Under the pieces are notes generated by a model. That model was not told the DNA's origin, did not search any database, and was given only the letters and a program-made list of their open reading frames with translations. Both the position numbers and the translations under genes were made by a program. From assembly GCA_019055375.1 (NCBI GenBank), contig JAHQIW010000487.1, positions 174,362 to 238,361 on the forward strand: DNA of 64,000 bases. Direction: 5' to 3'. This DNA comes from Parelaphostrongylus tenuis. Lineage: Eukaryota > Nematoda > Chromadorea > Rhabditida > Metastrongylidae. This document shows, piece by piece, positions 12,425-26,400 of this stretch (positions within the stretch are counted from its first letter, which is position 1; each line of letters starts with the position of its first letter).

Positions 12425-12800
12425 TCTTTAAAAATTGTGAGGACCCCAGCATATGGAAATGTGCTGGTTTAGCTATTTTTTCCTTGGAGTTCCGAGGTAA
12501 GCCTAGCCAGAGGTTCTTCAAGTCGTCACCACATTAAAGGAGTCATCGGCCCTCGTGTATTAGAGGTAGATTATTACTTTGCGACTAGTGGCTACCAAGA
12601 CGGTGACTATTCTTTGTAAAGTTTACTAGCTAAGATTGTGTGGATATGTGGGACTGCTCTACGAGTGGATATGTCGGATCCTCAGCTTGGGTGGCCCTGT
12701 TGGAGGAAAGGGGAGGTTGAACCCTTTGCTGTACTTCACAGTTCGACACTCGAGAGTACCTCTCAGCCACGATGAGGCGGTAAATCATTTTGGACGTATG
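12425..12800 (+). repeat. Dispersed repeat family X, copy 1
   Basis: Colinear with 35527-35880. Shared landmarks in order: tgaggacccc / tgcggacccc, taagcctagccag / taagcctaaccgg, tttgcgactagtggctacca / cttgcgactagtagccacca, tatgtcggatcct / aatgtcggaccct, and ggccctgttggagg / ggcctgttggaggt. The two copies are moderately diverged. No long open frame is shared, so its nature is unknown. Confidence 0.7.
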
Positions 12801-13244
12801 CTAATATTGAGTAATAGATAGTGCTTTTAACAAGATTGAGGGCAACTCCCCTCCTCAACCACCAAAAGCTATGTTATGGTTGGAGTCTGCGGAAATAGCA
12901 TCATGAAAATTTACTGAAGTAGTACGAAAGGCTTGCAGTTTGACAAAGTTAGATGTAAACAAAGACAGAGATTCAACTCTGTAAGAGGAGTAGACTTTGT
13001 GTAGGTGGCGTAGAAGATGGTCAATGCGAATCAAAAGTAGGGGTGATTTCAGTAAAATCTCCCCTTCAATCTCTCACCTGCGTTGAAGACTCCCTTCTTC
13101 CATCTGCACATATGTAATTTTCGTTTAAGATATTTCAATAAGTAGGTTTGAATAACCAATCAGAAATTATTTCATTTCATCGCTACTTGTGGTGTTATGA
13201 TGGTACAATATCCCCAATAGTGTAGAGTAATGTGCAATAACGTT

Positions 13245-13325
13245 TGCGTCAGCCGGGATTCAAACTCAGATCTCACTATTTCCGGAAGCGTATGCTAACC
13301 GTTGCACCACCGACACTATTGGGTA
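13245..13325 (-). repeat. tRNA-like repeat (SINE-B1)
   Basis: Read on the minus strand it gives ggtgcaacggttagcatacg with an A-box-like start and a B-box-like gagtttgaatcc. Near-identical blocks lie at 19340-19432 (same orientation) and 32965-33045 (opposite). The shared block ends in gcgtcag or its complement. The anticodon arm is not intact enough for a functional tRNA. Confidence 0.6.
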
Positions 13326-14710
13326 TATGTACGTTTGTATGCAAAAAATTTTTCTACTCGTCGATATGTTCAGAATCGTACAATCCAGAAAACTACTTCA
13401 GGAATATTACAGTCTGATAGAAGATTTTAAGCCTTTCAGAGGTCCAGTAAGCCAGTGATATACATGAGAAGCAGTTCGACGTTATCTCCAATAAAGACGC
13501 TCCGTATACACTTTCAAAAGCACCGTTAAATACTATTTGAGCGTGAATAGATCATTTTTGCTTGAAATCGCTGGTTTTGTACACTGGCTGGTTTACTTAG
13601 TAATTGCAGTGAAACTAGATTTTCCAGATTGTAGGCTAGTATCTGAGAGCGCGCAAACATTCTTGTTTGAAATTGTTGGTTTTAGACACTGACTGGTTTA
13701 GTTATATTACTGCAGTAAAATTGGATCTTCTAAATTGAAGTAATCCTCGTTTTTTTAACTATATGAAGGAATAAAATTTTCAACGTTGATCAGTATCTCA
13801 GGGATGCTCCTCTTGATGAGTTTGAGGAGTTTGGTTGAATCAACGATCATGTGCGCTTTGCAGGACGTCTTTGAGCGGTGCGCTGCACAGGCACCACTAA
13901 ACGCGCTAACTTCACCGCATTACTCAAACTACAACAACTCTAGAAATTATTTTTTGAGATCATACTTGGCCTCAGTAACATTTTTCAATACAGCAGAAAA
14001 CCTCAGTCGTTTAAACGTGGGACTATCATTGAGATAAGTAAACGTTGGAATAAATCTAAAATACGCCTCGATTCCTTACATGATCAAATTCGAAAGTTGA
14101 CTTGTTTTCACAGCTTCGTTGCTCTCTAACTATTTATTTCTTTTACTTTATTCAATCCGTCTTCACCATGTTTTGTTTTTACTAGTAAGCTTAATGGAAC
14201 AAATTTAGTGATTCTCGGTAGAGTTTTGTTCTAGTGATCACAGTGACTGGTCACACTTTTACAGTGTATCATGGAAATCAGAAGCAAGGCGACATCTCAT
14301 AGGTGCCGCTACGATTAGTTATCAAGCGTTTGCAATACGTAAATCTCCTCATCTTCATTATCCGTAGGCTGACATCCTACTCATAACTTAACCTTTGTCA
14401 CCACAACTACTGTATGCGAACTGTTGATCCATGTGATATTCTGTCACCAAAGGCTGAACATACCCTTCGAATGTGTGTGCAATGTACGGCGCATTTTGAG
14501 TCTGGTGCATTTCAAAGTTTTTCTTTCACAGACTTTCATTTTTTTACTGTAGTGTGCAAATTCATTCGGTGGCTAATCGAAAGGACATTGAAATAGGTAG
14601 AGTGCGAGTGGAAAGAACGTTTTGTGCACTTAAGACTATACAGAAGCCTCTTTTCAGAAAAGCTCATTGGCCGGTGATTTGGTTGATGATTAACTATTGG
14701 TTCTTTCTGA

Positions 14711-15597
14711 TTATAAGGGGACAAATGAAAAACCAACCTCAATCGCTGAAGAAGTTTTCATAGAGGTTTCAGAAATCATTCGGAAGCTTAAATCTTTGGC
14801 AAGAGCCGTATTTGGCTATTTTTTGCAAAACACTCTTTTACCGCGCTGTAAAATCCAAATAAAATTATATTTCACAAAGCAACGTGCTTTTCTTCTTACA
14901 CACCCTATATTTCGCTGGACAAAGCTCTTTCTCTAAGGTGCTAGTACTCCTTCTATAGCACAAGTTTCAAATATCTCAAAACTATGTTTGCTTTTTGGAA
15001 AAGCTTTTTTAATAGTGCTCTAAAAGAAAGAAGTTATTTGTGTTTCACACCTCGCCGGACAGAGATTTTTTTGAACTATTATTAATTATTCGATAGCGTA
15101 ATGTCTGCTGGTTTCAACACTGTGCTTATCTTCTGGATAGACCGTTTCTGTGCAGTGCAGCATGGAGATGTGCCACCAGCCAAAGCACGAATCGATCGAT
15201 CGTCATGTGAAAACGACCACATTCGCCCTCGCCCCGCCCCCACCACCCCAAGGATTGGCTAAAGAACACTTTTCTGCGTCTGTTATTCAATGTTATTTTC
15301 CCTTTTGCACTGCAGATAAACAGTCTTTACAGAAAAATAAGCACAGCGTTGGAATCAGACACGATTACGCTATCGATTGGTTACTAATAGTCCAAACAAA
15401 GAACTCTGCTTGGGGAGAAGTATGCACGTCTGCAACGCAAGAAATCTCCTCCTAGCAACATCCAGAAAATGCTTTTTCAAAAACCGGCAACGGGGGGCTG
15501 TAACCTGAAGTCCCAGTTTTCGAATGGTTGGCTACTAGCGCTCCTATGAAAAGTTCCTCTCCAGCGAACGAGGTCGGTTTTTCATTTCTCCCCTTAC
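14711..15597. mobile_element. Foldback element (FB family) copy 1
   Basis: Long imperfect terminal inverted repeats: the left end ataaggggacaaatgaaaaa plus ccaacctcaatcgctg matches the complement of the right end, ccagcgaacgaggtcggttt plus ttcatttctcccctta. The arms continue inward with gattattaattattcgatag-type blocks. The centre holds a C-rich run (cgccctcgccccgcccccac on the plus strand) next to repeated atcg. No transposase. The same plan recurs at 39128-40010, 42515-43550, 43825-45105, 47745-48545 and 57785-58470. Confidence 0.8.
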
Positions 15598-18449
15598 AAT
15601 CACAAAGAACCTAACTATCATTCCACTCTAGTCGCTATGATGAGCCACGGTTGTTGTATGGCTTGTGTGGATATAAAAAACGAGTTAGTCTCAAATATGC
15701 TATCGAGGTAGTTTGAAGCTGACAGTAGTTTGCATTTTGAACCACAGTAAGGCATACTAAATGATAGCGTACGTATCATTCGTACCCATAGAACGATTGA
15801 GAAATGTTTCTTCTACAATTCCCTCTTGTTCACAAACCTCAACACTTTCAATCATCTAAAAATTATTGCTTATCGTCGCAAAACCAGTAACTTCGTGGCT
15901 GCGCGAAGATTACCAGTATTTGACTGAACCAAGCAGGTGAAAATTACGCGGTCTCGAATGGGGTTTTACAAAAAGTCAAGGTAAAAGGTCCGCAACACCC
16001 CTCCTAGATGAATTAACACTCTCATGACAACGCCTAATTTCGGTATCGTTGCGAAGTAGGCAACGCCTAATTTTTCAACGCCTGTGACGGCCATGGATGT
16101 CACACCGACCACTCTCGCAACCTTTACGCAGCACCGCCCTACTTTATTCTCATTTCTGCCCTATGAATCGGTTTTATCTTGGAAAAGAAGACGTGCTTCT
16201 CTTGTCCCTAGTATGCTCCATGTTATACTCCGTGCATGTTTTTGGTGTAGATATAATCCTTTTTATAGATAAAAAACCACTCACCCACTATGGAATTGCG
16301 GTTCAGTCAGCTTTTACTACATCCTGGATTGTTTTGAAGAAGCGTGTTACTGGCACGAAGTCTATGTGCACCCAAATCAGCCTATATTTTCACGGAGATC
16401 GAAAAGAGTATGGCACAGTGGTTTTTTTTTTTTTTGAAAATCATTCTATAGTTCAGTGTCAGAAAGCACATAAATGAAAAGACGAAACTACACGGTCAGA
16501 AAAAGCAGCTTTTGAAGTGCCAAATTTCAGGATTGTTCAATCAAGCATGGACACTATAGTGTTGACGCTAACGCCGTCCGTAATGAGTTAGTTGAGTTGT
16601 TCATGTTGTGCCAGCAAATGCGAATTCTATTCATGAAGGTAGAAGTCCTTCCGCGTCTTTTCACAAGACACACTCCTTCCAACAGCGTTAGCCTTTGGCC
16701 GGAAATGTGAAATTGAATGAGATATTATGAAAAAGGCACATTCCCATGTACGGTGCCCGCCGTAGCATCCGCACTGAATAAGCTATCAAATGGTTGCAAA
16801 AAATCTGAGTAAACCTCTATTCACAGAAATAAATCATCAGAAAAATAAGAAAACCTTAAGTGTAATTCCGGGCACTCCCGCTACTTCACTATGCACCTAT
16901 GGAGGCCTTTAACTGCAAGAGCTAAAAAGGTCTTCTAGAATGATCATGGATTAGGTCATACCTTGGCTTATAAAACCGGGCTTTGATTAATTTCTTAGGA
17001 TGTGTTTCAACATAACTTTCGAAATAATTTATAGAAGATTCCCGCAGTTCTATACGTATTGACATACTTACATCGGTAGGTCAAAACAAGTGGATTGTAA
17101 ACAAAACAACAACCACTTTGAAATCAAGAATAAAGGCCATGATCTAATCTAGACTCTAGCATCATTAAAAGGTCAGTAGTAAAATACATGGATTAAGGAT
17201 TGAGGAACTCAAATCTTTCATTAAAGATTTTAGAGGTCGATAGAATCAATGAAATGTGCCAAGCAGCGCTTTAACACTTTAGAGCGGGTTAAGTAAAATA
17301 GTAGGTGCAAGGAATAGTTATCCTACCCCCGATTGTCAACCACACAATGTTTCAGATTTTATTCGGGAGTAACGACTACTCTGAGCTGAGGCTGAAATCT
17401 GATCGTAAGGTTGAGATAACCGAAGCATCACGGTTTTCATCGTTGACATCTCATCTCCTATCCCATAACAATTCTCAAAGTACTTAAAAATATTTTACTA
17501 TTTAGGGTATTGGTGTAAATATTTTATATGACACACCAATTCTATGGAAACCAAAAAAAAACAACACCTAGTGCAAAGTTTGGAATAATCGGGAAATGAT
17601 ATAGCCCCCACCAGCCTTTCATGTGGCGCTTAGTCGGTCGATATAAATCCTTTGAGATATTACAGAACGTGAGGCATTATGTCCAAAAGATATCGATAAC
17701 GACAAATAGTGACATCTACATAAACCTTTGAAATAATATAGAGAAACGTGAGATATTATGCCCACAAGGAATCTATGAATTCGTGGGAACTTATAACGGC
17801 CTAATTCTGACGTTACATAATCCTTTAGAAAAAATGAGCTAACCAGCCCACAGATGAACGTTCTTGCTAATGCAACAAATCATGTCACGGAGCATTGTAA
17901 GACAGCTTTGTATTAAAGGTAAGACTACATGCAAATTCTTTATATCAAATGTTAGTTGGAAAGCTGATCATCATTTCTGTAATCGAGAGCAGACGAGAGC
18001 AGTCATAGTAACAACATATCAGAAAACACATGAAACATAGGATGTAAGTGTTCAGCATATCTGCGTTAGAACATCTACTTCGGACATCCAGGACAATCTG
18101 ACCTCGACGCTATGTATAGCCATCCTAACAAAGTGGAATCACTAATCGAGCAACTGTCTTCAACTGATAGTTAACCGCCAAATCTTGACAAGATAAAAAT
18201 AATTCAATTTAAAAAGCAACTATACATTACATTCACAATATCAAACATAATATATTGTACAGAACCAAACGCAATGCTACGCACAAAAAGGCTACGCCAT
18301 GATGCAGCGAAAAACTGCTGCAAATAGAATCAAAAACCTGAGAAATTCATCGACAAATGTACAAAAACTATCCATGATCAACAACAATATGTACCTTTGA
18401 ATGGGATAACAACGACTCCCACAACTCTTACAATCACAGTTTATACACG
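15598..18449. other. Intergenic downstream of hse-5, little recognisable
   Basis: No supported gene. An open frame at 16097-16477 has hydrophobic stretches but ends in a poly-T-coded Phe run and has no splice or homology support. At 17640-17815 two degenerate direct repeats of about 90 bp share acgtgag-attatg and the ataaa/cctttgaaata blocks. The 3' UTR of hse-5 should lie just below 18450. Confidence 0.4.
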
Positions 18450-20372
18450 TCAATTATGCTTTGCTTTTTTACCCCATGAGTACTCAATCCATCTATTTGC
18501 AGTAGCATTTAGAGTCTTATCACCGCTGATTTGAACTAACCATTTAAGCAGGTACACGTGAACTGCATGGTAGTCCCACCTAAAAAGACTGCTTCAAACT
18601 CAAAATTTACCAGGATATGGAAACTCTACAAGATCGATTCTTCTGTGGAAACAAGAACACATGTATCATAGTGACAACGAAATGCAGATCTTGAAGGGCA
18701 GTATCTTTCATTTGATAAAGTTCACTATGAACCGAGATACATTTGCATGGAATCTGGAAGTCAAGATATCTTGTGAGATATTGAGCTGAAATCAGTGACT
18801 TCTTGATGTGGAAAGGACCACTTGTTTGCTAATTATCTGACTTGTGCGAAGGAAGAAACTCAAAGGGTCGAGATGCGATGAGTATTGGGGGTTTATCAAC
18901 ATCCCGGTAAAGTCGTTTACAGAGAAGTTAGATGTCTGGATCTTAAAGATCTCCTCTTGAATCTTAGTCCTCTAAAAATAAAAAAAAGTCCTCAATCTTA
19001 AAGTTTAGTGTTAGAAATTACCGCCACTCTGGAGGAAGCCTAGCAAAAAGATCACAAACCTTCCTCCCATTCAGAAGCACTGAGAAGAATGATGATAAAA
19101 TGAGAACAACCAAAACACCACTGTCTCTAATTTAAACAAAAACACCATGCTCAAACGGCATTTCCGCGAAATAAAAACTCTACTCAGCTTCTTACGATTA
19201 GCGAAGAAAGACTACCCCGAGTGTATGAGTATTCAGCATGTATTAACCCAAGAGATATTGATATAATCAATCGAAATTCATTTATTCGACCGCGTCTTGC
19301 GGCGGCATGATGTTATAACATACCCAGTGATGTGGAAAGCCGTGCAAAACATTTGCGTCAGCCGCGATTCAAACTCAGATCTCACTCTTTCCGGGAGCGC
19401 GTGCTGAACCTTTGCACCACCGACTCTCGTTTTGCACAGCACTCTTTTTACGCTACAAGGCGTTACCTGTCAACAGCCAACCGTCGGCGACCTGGTGGGG
19501 AAGCCACTATCGGCATTAACCCACCTATGTTGACAGATGTTGGGTATCAACAAACAACAATCGGTGGTGCAATGGTTCAGTACGCGTTCCCGGAAAAAAG
19601 TAATGTAGTTCATAAAGTAGGACTTGCAAAGATTTCTCTAAAGATGCAGAGATCCTCCATATAAAGGGGTTTCCCCCAATGGGGTTGGCTCAGACGAAAC
19701 GCACCTTGAGGCAGAAAGGCAGAAAACACGTGTATTGCACTGAATAAGTGCCCATAACAAACCACATGCATGGCTCATAAATAATTCTCAGGTATATTTC
19801 TCTAGAAAGTTTGATCGCCCAGAACTCCTTTTTCAAAAAATTACTAATTCTCTGGTGGATTTCTCGCTAACAATAATAATAATAGGAATGGTCGCATGTT
19901 TCTGTTCATACTTTCATATTTCTAATGCTTCTCGGCATTATTGTTAACAGTATAAACACTATGAGAGAATGAGAACTTTGAGATCTCTCTAGAATGCTTT
20001 AGTTGAATCGTTTTGGAAAAAAAGAGGAAACGGATTGACAAATTTTATGAATATCGTACAGTAAAAAATGGTATGGTCCTGATCCTTGTATAGTCTGCTG
20101 ACTATTATAACAGATATCAAAATCGAAGACTATTGTTAATACCTTGCGAGATTCGGCGCAGTATGTAATCCTATGTGTCGAAGATCGTATAGAGATCCAC
20201 TTCCAGTGTCATATAGAGGTATTAGAGCACGCAGTGAATTCAGACCAGTTGAGTATAGTGAAGAAGCCCGTTCCAAACCACGATGAATTTCAACCGCAAC
20301 TAAAATGTCACATTACATTTTGGAAACTTAAGATAATCACTACAGGTAATTCATAATTACACTGAACAGTTC

Positions 20373-20416
<44 letters not shown>

Positions 20417-23400
20417 GTACATATACATGTATGTATATATGCATGGATATATATCCACACATATGTACATATACGTGCGCATATGTACATATATAGATAC
20501 GTATATACATTTACGTATATGTATACAGGGCGCGTAAAAAGTTCTGATCACTTTCATTTTGTTAATCTTGGCATTGGTATCATATTTTTCTTTATTAATC
20601 CTGGCGTTTTATTGAAATCCTCCTTTTTCAGTTTTGATCTAGAATGTGTTTTATTTATATGTCCTTTTTCAGTTGTGCTCAAGTTGAGTTGCACAATATG
20701 CTCACACACGTTTTCGCCGAATTCGTCCAAAGCGCGTGCCAAAGCCTCTCCATGATCGCCATTATCGACGTCAAATTTTTCAGGAGGGGCACCAGAAGTC
20801 CCTAGTAGCAAAAAATCATAGGCCATAGTCATTTTCCGGTCTCTTTGATGATCTGGGTTTGCATTTGACCCACCGGAAAAACGCTGTTGGTCCTCATCAA
20901 CGAAAACCTTGAAATCAACACTGCCAGCTATCACAGCAGGTTTCACGGGACGTACTGGAGCCTTCGAGTATTCAACGCTTTCGTGCCGACGGATTTACGT
21001 TTAGCAGAACTGAGTTCTCGCGCATTCGGTCCATAAAACGAATGCCATCCGTTAGAGCCGTTTCCAAGCTTCTGGCCAGGGACATTTGGCCGTCAAATTC
21101 GTCTTATCTCTACCTAATGAATTACTCCGCGTGGTCCACAATGGAAGAAGAAGTCTTGATTACTCGTCCTACCAGCGTAGACCCGCTCAAGACTGCTATG
21201 ACACCCGCTTGAGAGTAAATTACGTGAAAACATGAGCAAGATCTTGCGCAACTCAACTACTGCGACTCGCTGATTCTAACGGTGCATAACTTAAGCATAA
21301 GTGAAAATAGACAAATGCATAGAACAAATTTCAGATCAAAATCGAAGAAGGAATCTAGTAAAATTATAAGCATTGATGAAAAAATATGATATCAATGCTA
21401 AAACAGAATGAAAATCATCAGAGCTTTCTACGCACCATCTATATGTGTATGCACACACATATATGCCTAGCAAGCTATACGTTGGGCAACTAACAACCCG
21501 TAGCGCACGACTGAAGCTGAAACGATGTGGAGCACTGCCGGCTTCGATCATCTTCGTCGCTTATGTCCCTACATCAAAATATGACGAAGACGAAGTCGAA
21601 GCGTTCTATATGGACCTCGAAAAACTCTTCAGAGAAGACCGTACATTCTTCAAAGTCATTGTTGGAGATTTTTGTACGAAGACTGGACGTAGAAGAACGT
21701 CTGGAGAACGTCACATTGGGACCCACGGACTGGAACGGAATGGACAGGGTGAAAGGCTACGTGAGTTTATCATGATGACCCAAACCATCCATGGTACTTC
21801 ACAATTCCAAGAGTGTCAGCGATGGACGTGGGAATCTCCCAATGGAGAGTACCATAACGATATAGACATATCTTAGTAAATCGAAGGCTTTATCTGACCA
21901 ATGTCGTTGTCGTTCTTATGTTCTAAACGGGATCAGACTTTTCGTCGTCAGACGACATCGTTTCTTTCGCGCAACGTTCCATTTCTCGCAGAAAAGAGAG
22001 CCGCTAAATTCAAACAACGAAAAAACCAGAGCTACTATAGATTGGGATGTATTCAGATCACTAGTCGGCTCTTGGAAAGATACCGTTGTCGACAACATCG
22101 ACGAAGAATACGATCGGTTCGTTGAATATCTTCATGTTAGCGCTACAAAAGCCGAGAGTCCTAAATTCACGAAGAGGCGCTTGTCTCCACAGACACTAGA
22201 GCTGATACGTCAATGTGGAATCGCACGAGCAACAAGCAACCGAAACTTTACGTCCGAACTTGTGAAACGCTGCAGAGAAGCAATAAAAGAAGACTTCAAA
22301 GAAAGACGAGCAACAGCTATTGCAAAAGCTGGGAAGAGCATTCACAAAGCCCGCGAAGCTTCGCAAATTATAAGACCAAGATGATTGCACTTCGACGCCT
22401 GACGGGACACTTACAGCTTCCAGGAAGGCAACAGAGAAAATCATCCACCACTACCACTCGGACCTCTCCGCTAGCCATGTCCTCTTACCGTCATATAAAT
22501 CAAAGATGATGAATCTGTCGTTCCACCTGTCCTCTTTCCGAAATCCGACTACTATTTCGTCGTTGAAGTACAGAACAACACCGGTCCAGACAGGATTAGA
22601 CCAGAACACCTCAAGAACCTACCGACAATTCTCATCAATACCCTGGCTCGGCTCTTCACTCGCTACCTGACAGAATGCAAGGTTCCAAATCAATGGAAAA
22701 CCAGCAAACCAGCACTGTTGTTACAAACCGCAGACTTTCACGACATAGGCATTTATCGCCCAATCTGCTTGCTGTCCGTTTTCTATAAACTCCTCACTCG
22801 AGTCGTCACAAACAGGATTGACAGTAATACTGGATGAACGACAGCCAAGCGAACAAGCAGGGTTCCGAAAAAGGATTTAGTACCATAGACCACATCCAAA
22901 CGATTACAAGGGTCATTGGAGATTAACGAGAGTACAAAGTACCGCTCTGTTTCACTTTCATCGATCTGAAGAAAGCCTCCAATTCAGTGGAAACAGAGCG
23001 GTTATGGAGGCTCTGGATAACCTGCGCGTCCCTATCCGGTACATGATGATCCTTCATGAGCTTTTATAAAGATTTCACGACCAAAATATCGCCATTATAC
23101 AACAATATCGCCATTGACGTACGAAGAGGGGTTCGACATTGCGATACAATTTTGCCAAAAGTATTCACTGCCACCCTACAAAACGTCATGCGAACATTAG
23201 AATGGGACGATATGGGAGTGAAAATTGACGGTCGACAATTAAACCATCTTCGCTTTGCTGACGATGTAGTTCTCATAACACCAAACATCAGTCAAGCGGA
23301 ACGAATGTTGACCGATTTCGATAACGCCTGTGGAAAGATTGGTCTTCAACTAAATCTAACGAAAACGATGTTCATGAGGAATTCATAAGGAACGGATGGG

Positions 23401-26400
23401 TTTCGACTTCCCTATTCACGTTCAACGGAACGACAATATCCGAATGCTCCAGTTACGTCTATCTAGGTCGTGAAATCAATATAATGAACGATCTAGCTCC
23501 AGAGTTAAGCAGGAGGAAACGAACGGCTTGGGGAACGTTCAAGAGCATCGAAGATGTAGTGAAGAGGACAAAGAACATCCGACTCCGTGCCCACCTTTTC
23601 GACTCGACAATTATCTCTGCCCTAACGTATGCAGCAGAAATCTGGTACCTACGTATACAGTGTGAAAGATCACTTGGCGTTATTGAACACTCAGTCGAAA
23701 CATCATTGCTAGGAGTATCCCGCATTTCGTAAATGAGATAAAAAAAATTCAAAGTTCCAACCAAGGTGAACGAACGAAGATCAAAGACGCCGTTGTACAC
23801 GGTAGGGTATCGAAAATAAGGTGAGTTGGACACGTTATGCGCTTCAACGACATCCGATGGACGAGAGCCGTTAAGTATTGGATTCTTTGAGATATTGAGC
23901 GCTCTACAGGAAGACCACCGACCCAATAATCCGAACTCTTAACGAAAAGCATAGAAGAAAGATATGATGTTCAACGAATCTCTAGAGCGAGGAGGACCCA
24001 ATGGGCTACTCTTGCACGCGATAGGGAAAAATGGAAGTGTTGCTGGCGCCCGCTTGAGTCACTTGACGATCAACGGGACCGACAGGCGATACAGGTGTCT
24101 GTATACACACCTATATATATACGTACGCACATATGTATGCGCGCGTGATCACAGATATATGTATATATATATATATATATATATGCATACGTACATGTAT
24201 ATGTATATATATGTATATACATGTACACTATACATATATATATGTGTATGTATGTACACGGATATACATACTTTGTAGATGTATATATACGTATGTACAG
24301 TATCGCAAACAAAATAACGCCAGCGCTATTTACGGGTTAATGCATTTGACTAAATAGATAAGAACTTTAAAAAAAAACGCTAACTGGTAAACATAGCTGG
24401 CATACTATATTAGCGTGAACCATAAACTAAGAAACCAGTAGAAACTTAATAAACGTTTTCTTAACCACAAGAGTTCTCAGTTACGAGCGAACCTTAGAAC
24501 ATAGAGTGGCTCTGAACCACGACTGCCCATTCCGCAGGCTCACTAGGTTTTCCGCCACACCATCAGAACTCTCGCTTTGCTTTTCTTTGATGTTTGAGAC
24601 ACGTTTGCTGAGTTTATGCAGATGAGAATAAAACGTATTATTTAATGCTCACCTTCAGTGCTTAGTTGAACACTTTTGAGATCATACAGACCGATTAACG
24701 AATACATGAAACCATTGAGAACAAAACTGCCGGGTGTTGTAGGGTATTCTTCAAACCAAACATGATCAAACAGCATATTTCGTACACCACCATTAGCAGC
24801 AACCTAGATTGAAACCAATTTGACGCCAAGATAATACCTTTTCGAGAGCTATATCAACAAGATATTTTCCCTTAACATTAAGATAACATGACACAACGTA
24901 CTGAGAAGTTGTTAGAGGGCTCAGCAATGCCTACACGGTCGTAGGTCCGATACTGCGCCTCAGATAGGCAAAATGACACAAGACTTGTCCGAGACGATAA
25001 AACAGTGGTATGATACATCCGTAGGCTACCAAACATGTAAAGGGAGCAGCGACTGGGATGGTAAAAGATACAATTTACCAGAAAACAAGGTGATGGTTCG
25101 ACCCTCTTCCCAACACTATCTTCTACTTTCAAGCGGAAAGCCTTCACCTGGCTATCCATAAGATTGCAGAGGAATCTAGCGTGACTATTATTCTACGATA
25201 TTCATGAAGAATAGAGGAAATTCTCAAGGAGGAGTCAAAGCAACGCGCTAGATGTTCAAAGAGCTTCATGGATGCATCGGTATCAATACGTGTTTTCGCA
25301 AACCGACTGAACGAGAAAATGAGTAAAAACTAACCTTTTCGAAGAGATTTAGTGACTTTATGGCGACAGTGAGGTAGGTGATATTACGAGTCGTAGCAAA
25401 AGCGCGAGTTAGTAGAGAAAGAGCGTGACCCTAGATATATGAAGTAGTAAACGAAGACCTGTGAAAGATCTGAGTGGGGTACAGCCACCTTCCCACTGAA
25501 ATGTAATGTTCATAAACGTCAGTGATACCTGAGCCATTGCCGAGTGCCAACCTGCTTCTAGTACAAGACGACGTTCAGCAATGGATCGTTCAACGGGAAC
25601 AGCCCAACCACCCTTGAACAATAAACAAACATTCTGTTGTAAGATAAAGTTCCATGATACAATACAAAGGCATAAATTCTCATGGTAGCTTGTAAGATGT
25701 GTACTTCTTTGTTTTGATTAGAGGATAACCAATCAGCCGCCGTTAGGAAAAATTTTCGGTGGGCATTCCGAGCCTGATGAATTCGTTGTCGAACAGACGC
25801 ATTACCACGAAAACCCAAAGACACAAGTTTGATGTCCCCTGAATGAACATTCTACTCCTCAGTCAAGTTTGGCCTATTCGGACAGTGGACTCATGGTACA
25901 TCTTTGACTGGCAACTCTGAATGATCTGCTCCACCTTTTCTTAATCTCTGACCCCCAGCGTGCTGCGACCAACAATGGCAGAGTGTTACGTCTAACAACG
26001 GCAGGCTATTGCGTCTAACAAGGCACGCTGGGGATTAGAAATGCAGAAGAAGTGCAGTAGACCACTCGGAGTTGCCAATTAGAGATGCAAAGATCGTGAG
26101 TCCAGGTCCCGAAAGGGTTAAAAAGGACCAGAAAAATTCAGCCGATGTGAATTACCTGGATGTATTACAACATTTCCATATTTCTTCCTACTTGCGTTCA
26201 TACTTGACAATGCCCGCGAAACATCCACCAAAGCATCTCGGGTGACTGATTGCCACTTCTGTGAAAGTTTCCCAAGTGAGAAGGAGAACGATACCTGTAA
26301 ATACCAGATAATGATGAAGAAAGTCAGTTTTTTTGGATCAATCATTCCTATAGAAGTCGATGTAGTAATGCACCACTTGCGTACTTATTAACACCCGAAT

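Larger units (their letters stand above)
11831..14710. other. Intergenic with dispersed repeats
   Basis: Apart from the family X copy at 12425-12800 and the tRNA-like repeat at 13245-13325, I see no gene or structured element. Short open frames here have no splice-site support. Confidence 0.4.

Noticed and set aside
16097..16477. 126-codon open frame with hydrophobic segments
   Set aside because: No splice sites, no family match, and its end is coded by a poly-T run.
20554..20946. 130-codon antisense frame in the second mariner
   Set aside because: It lies antisense within a decayed transposon and matches no transposase I know; likely a chance frame.
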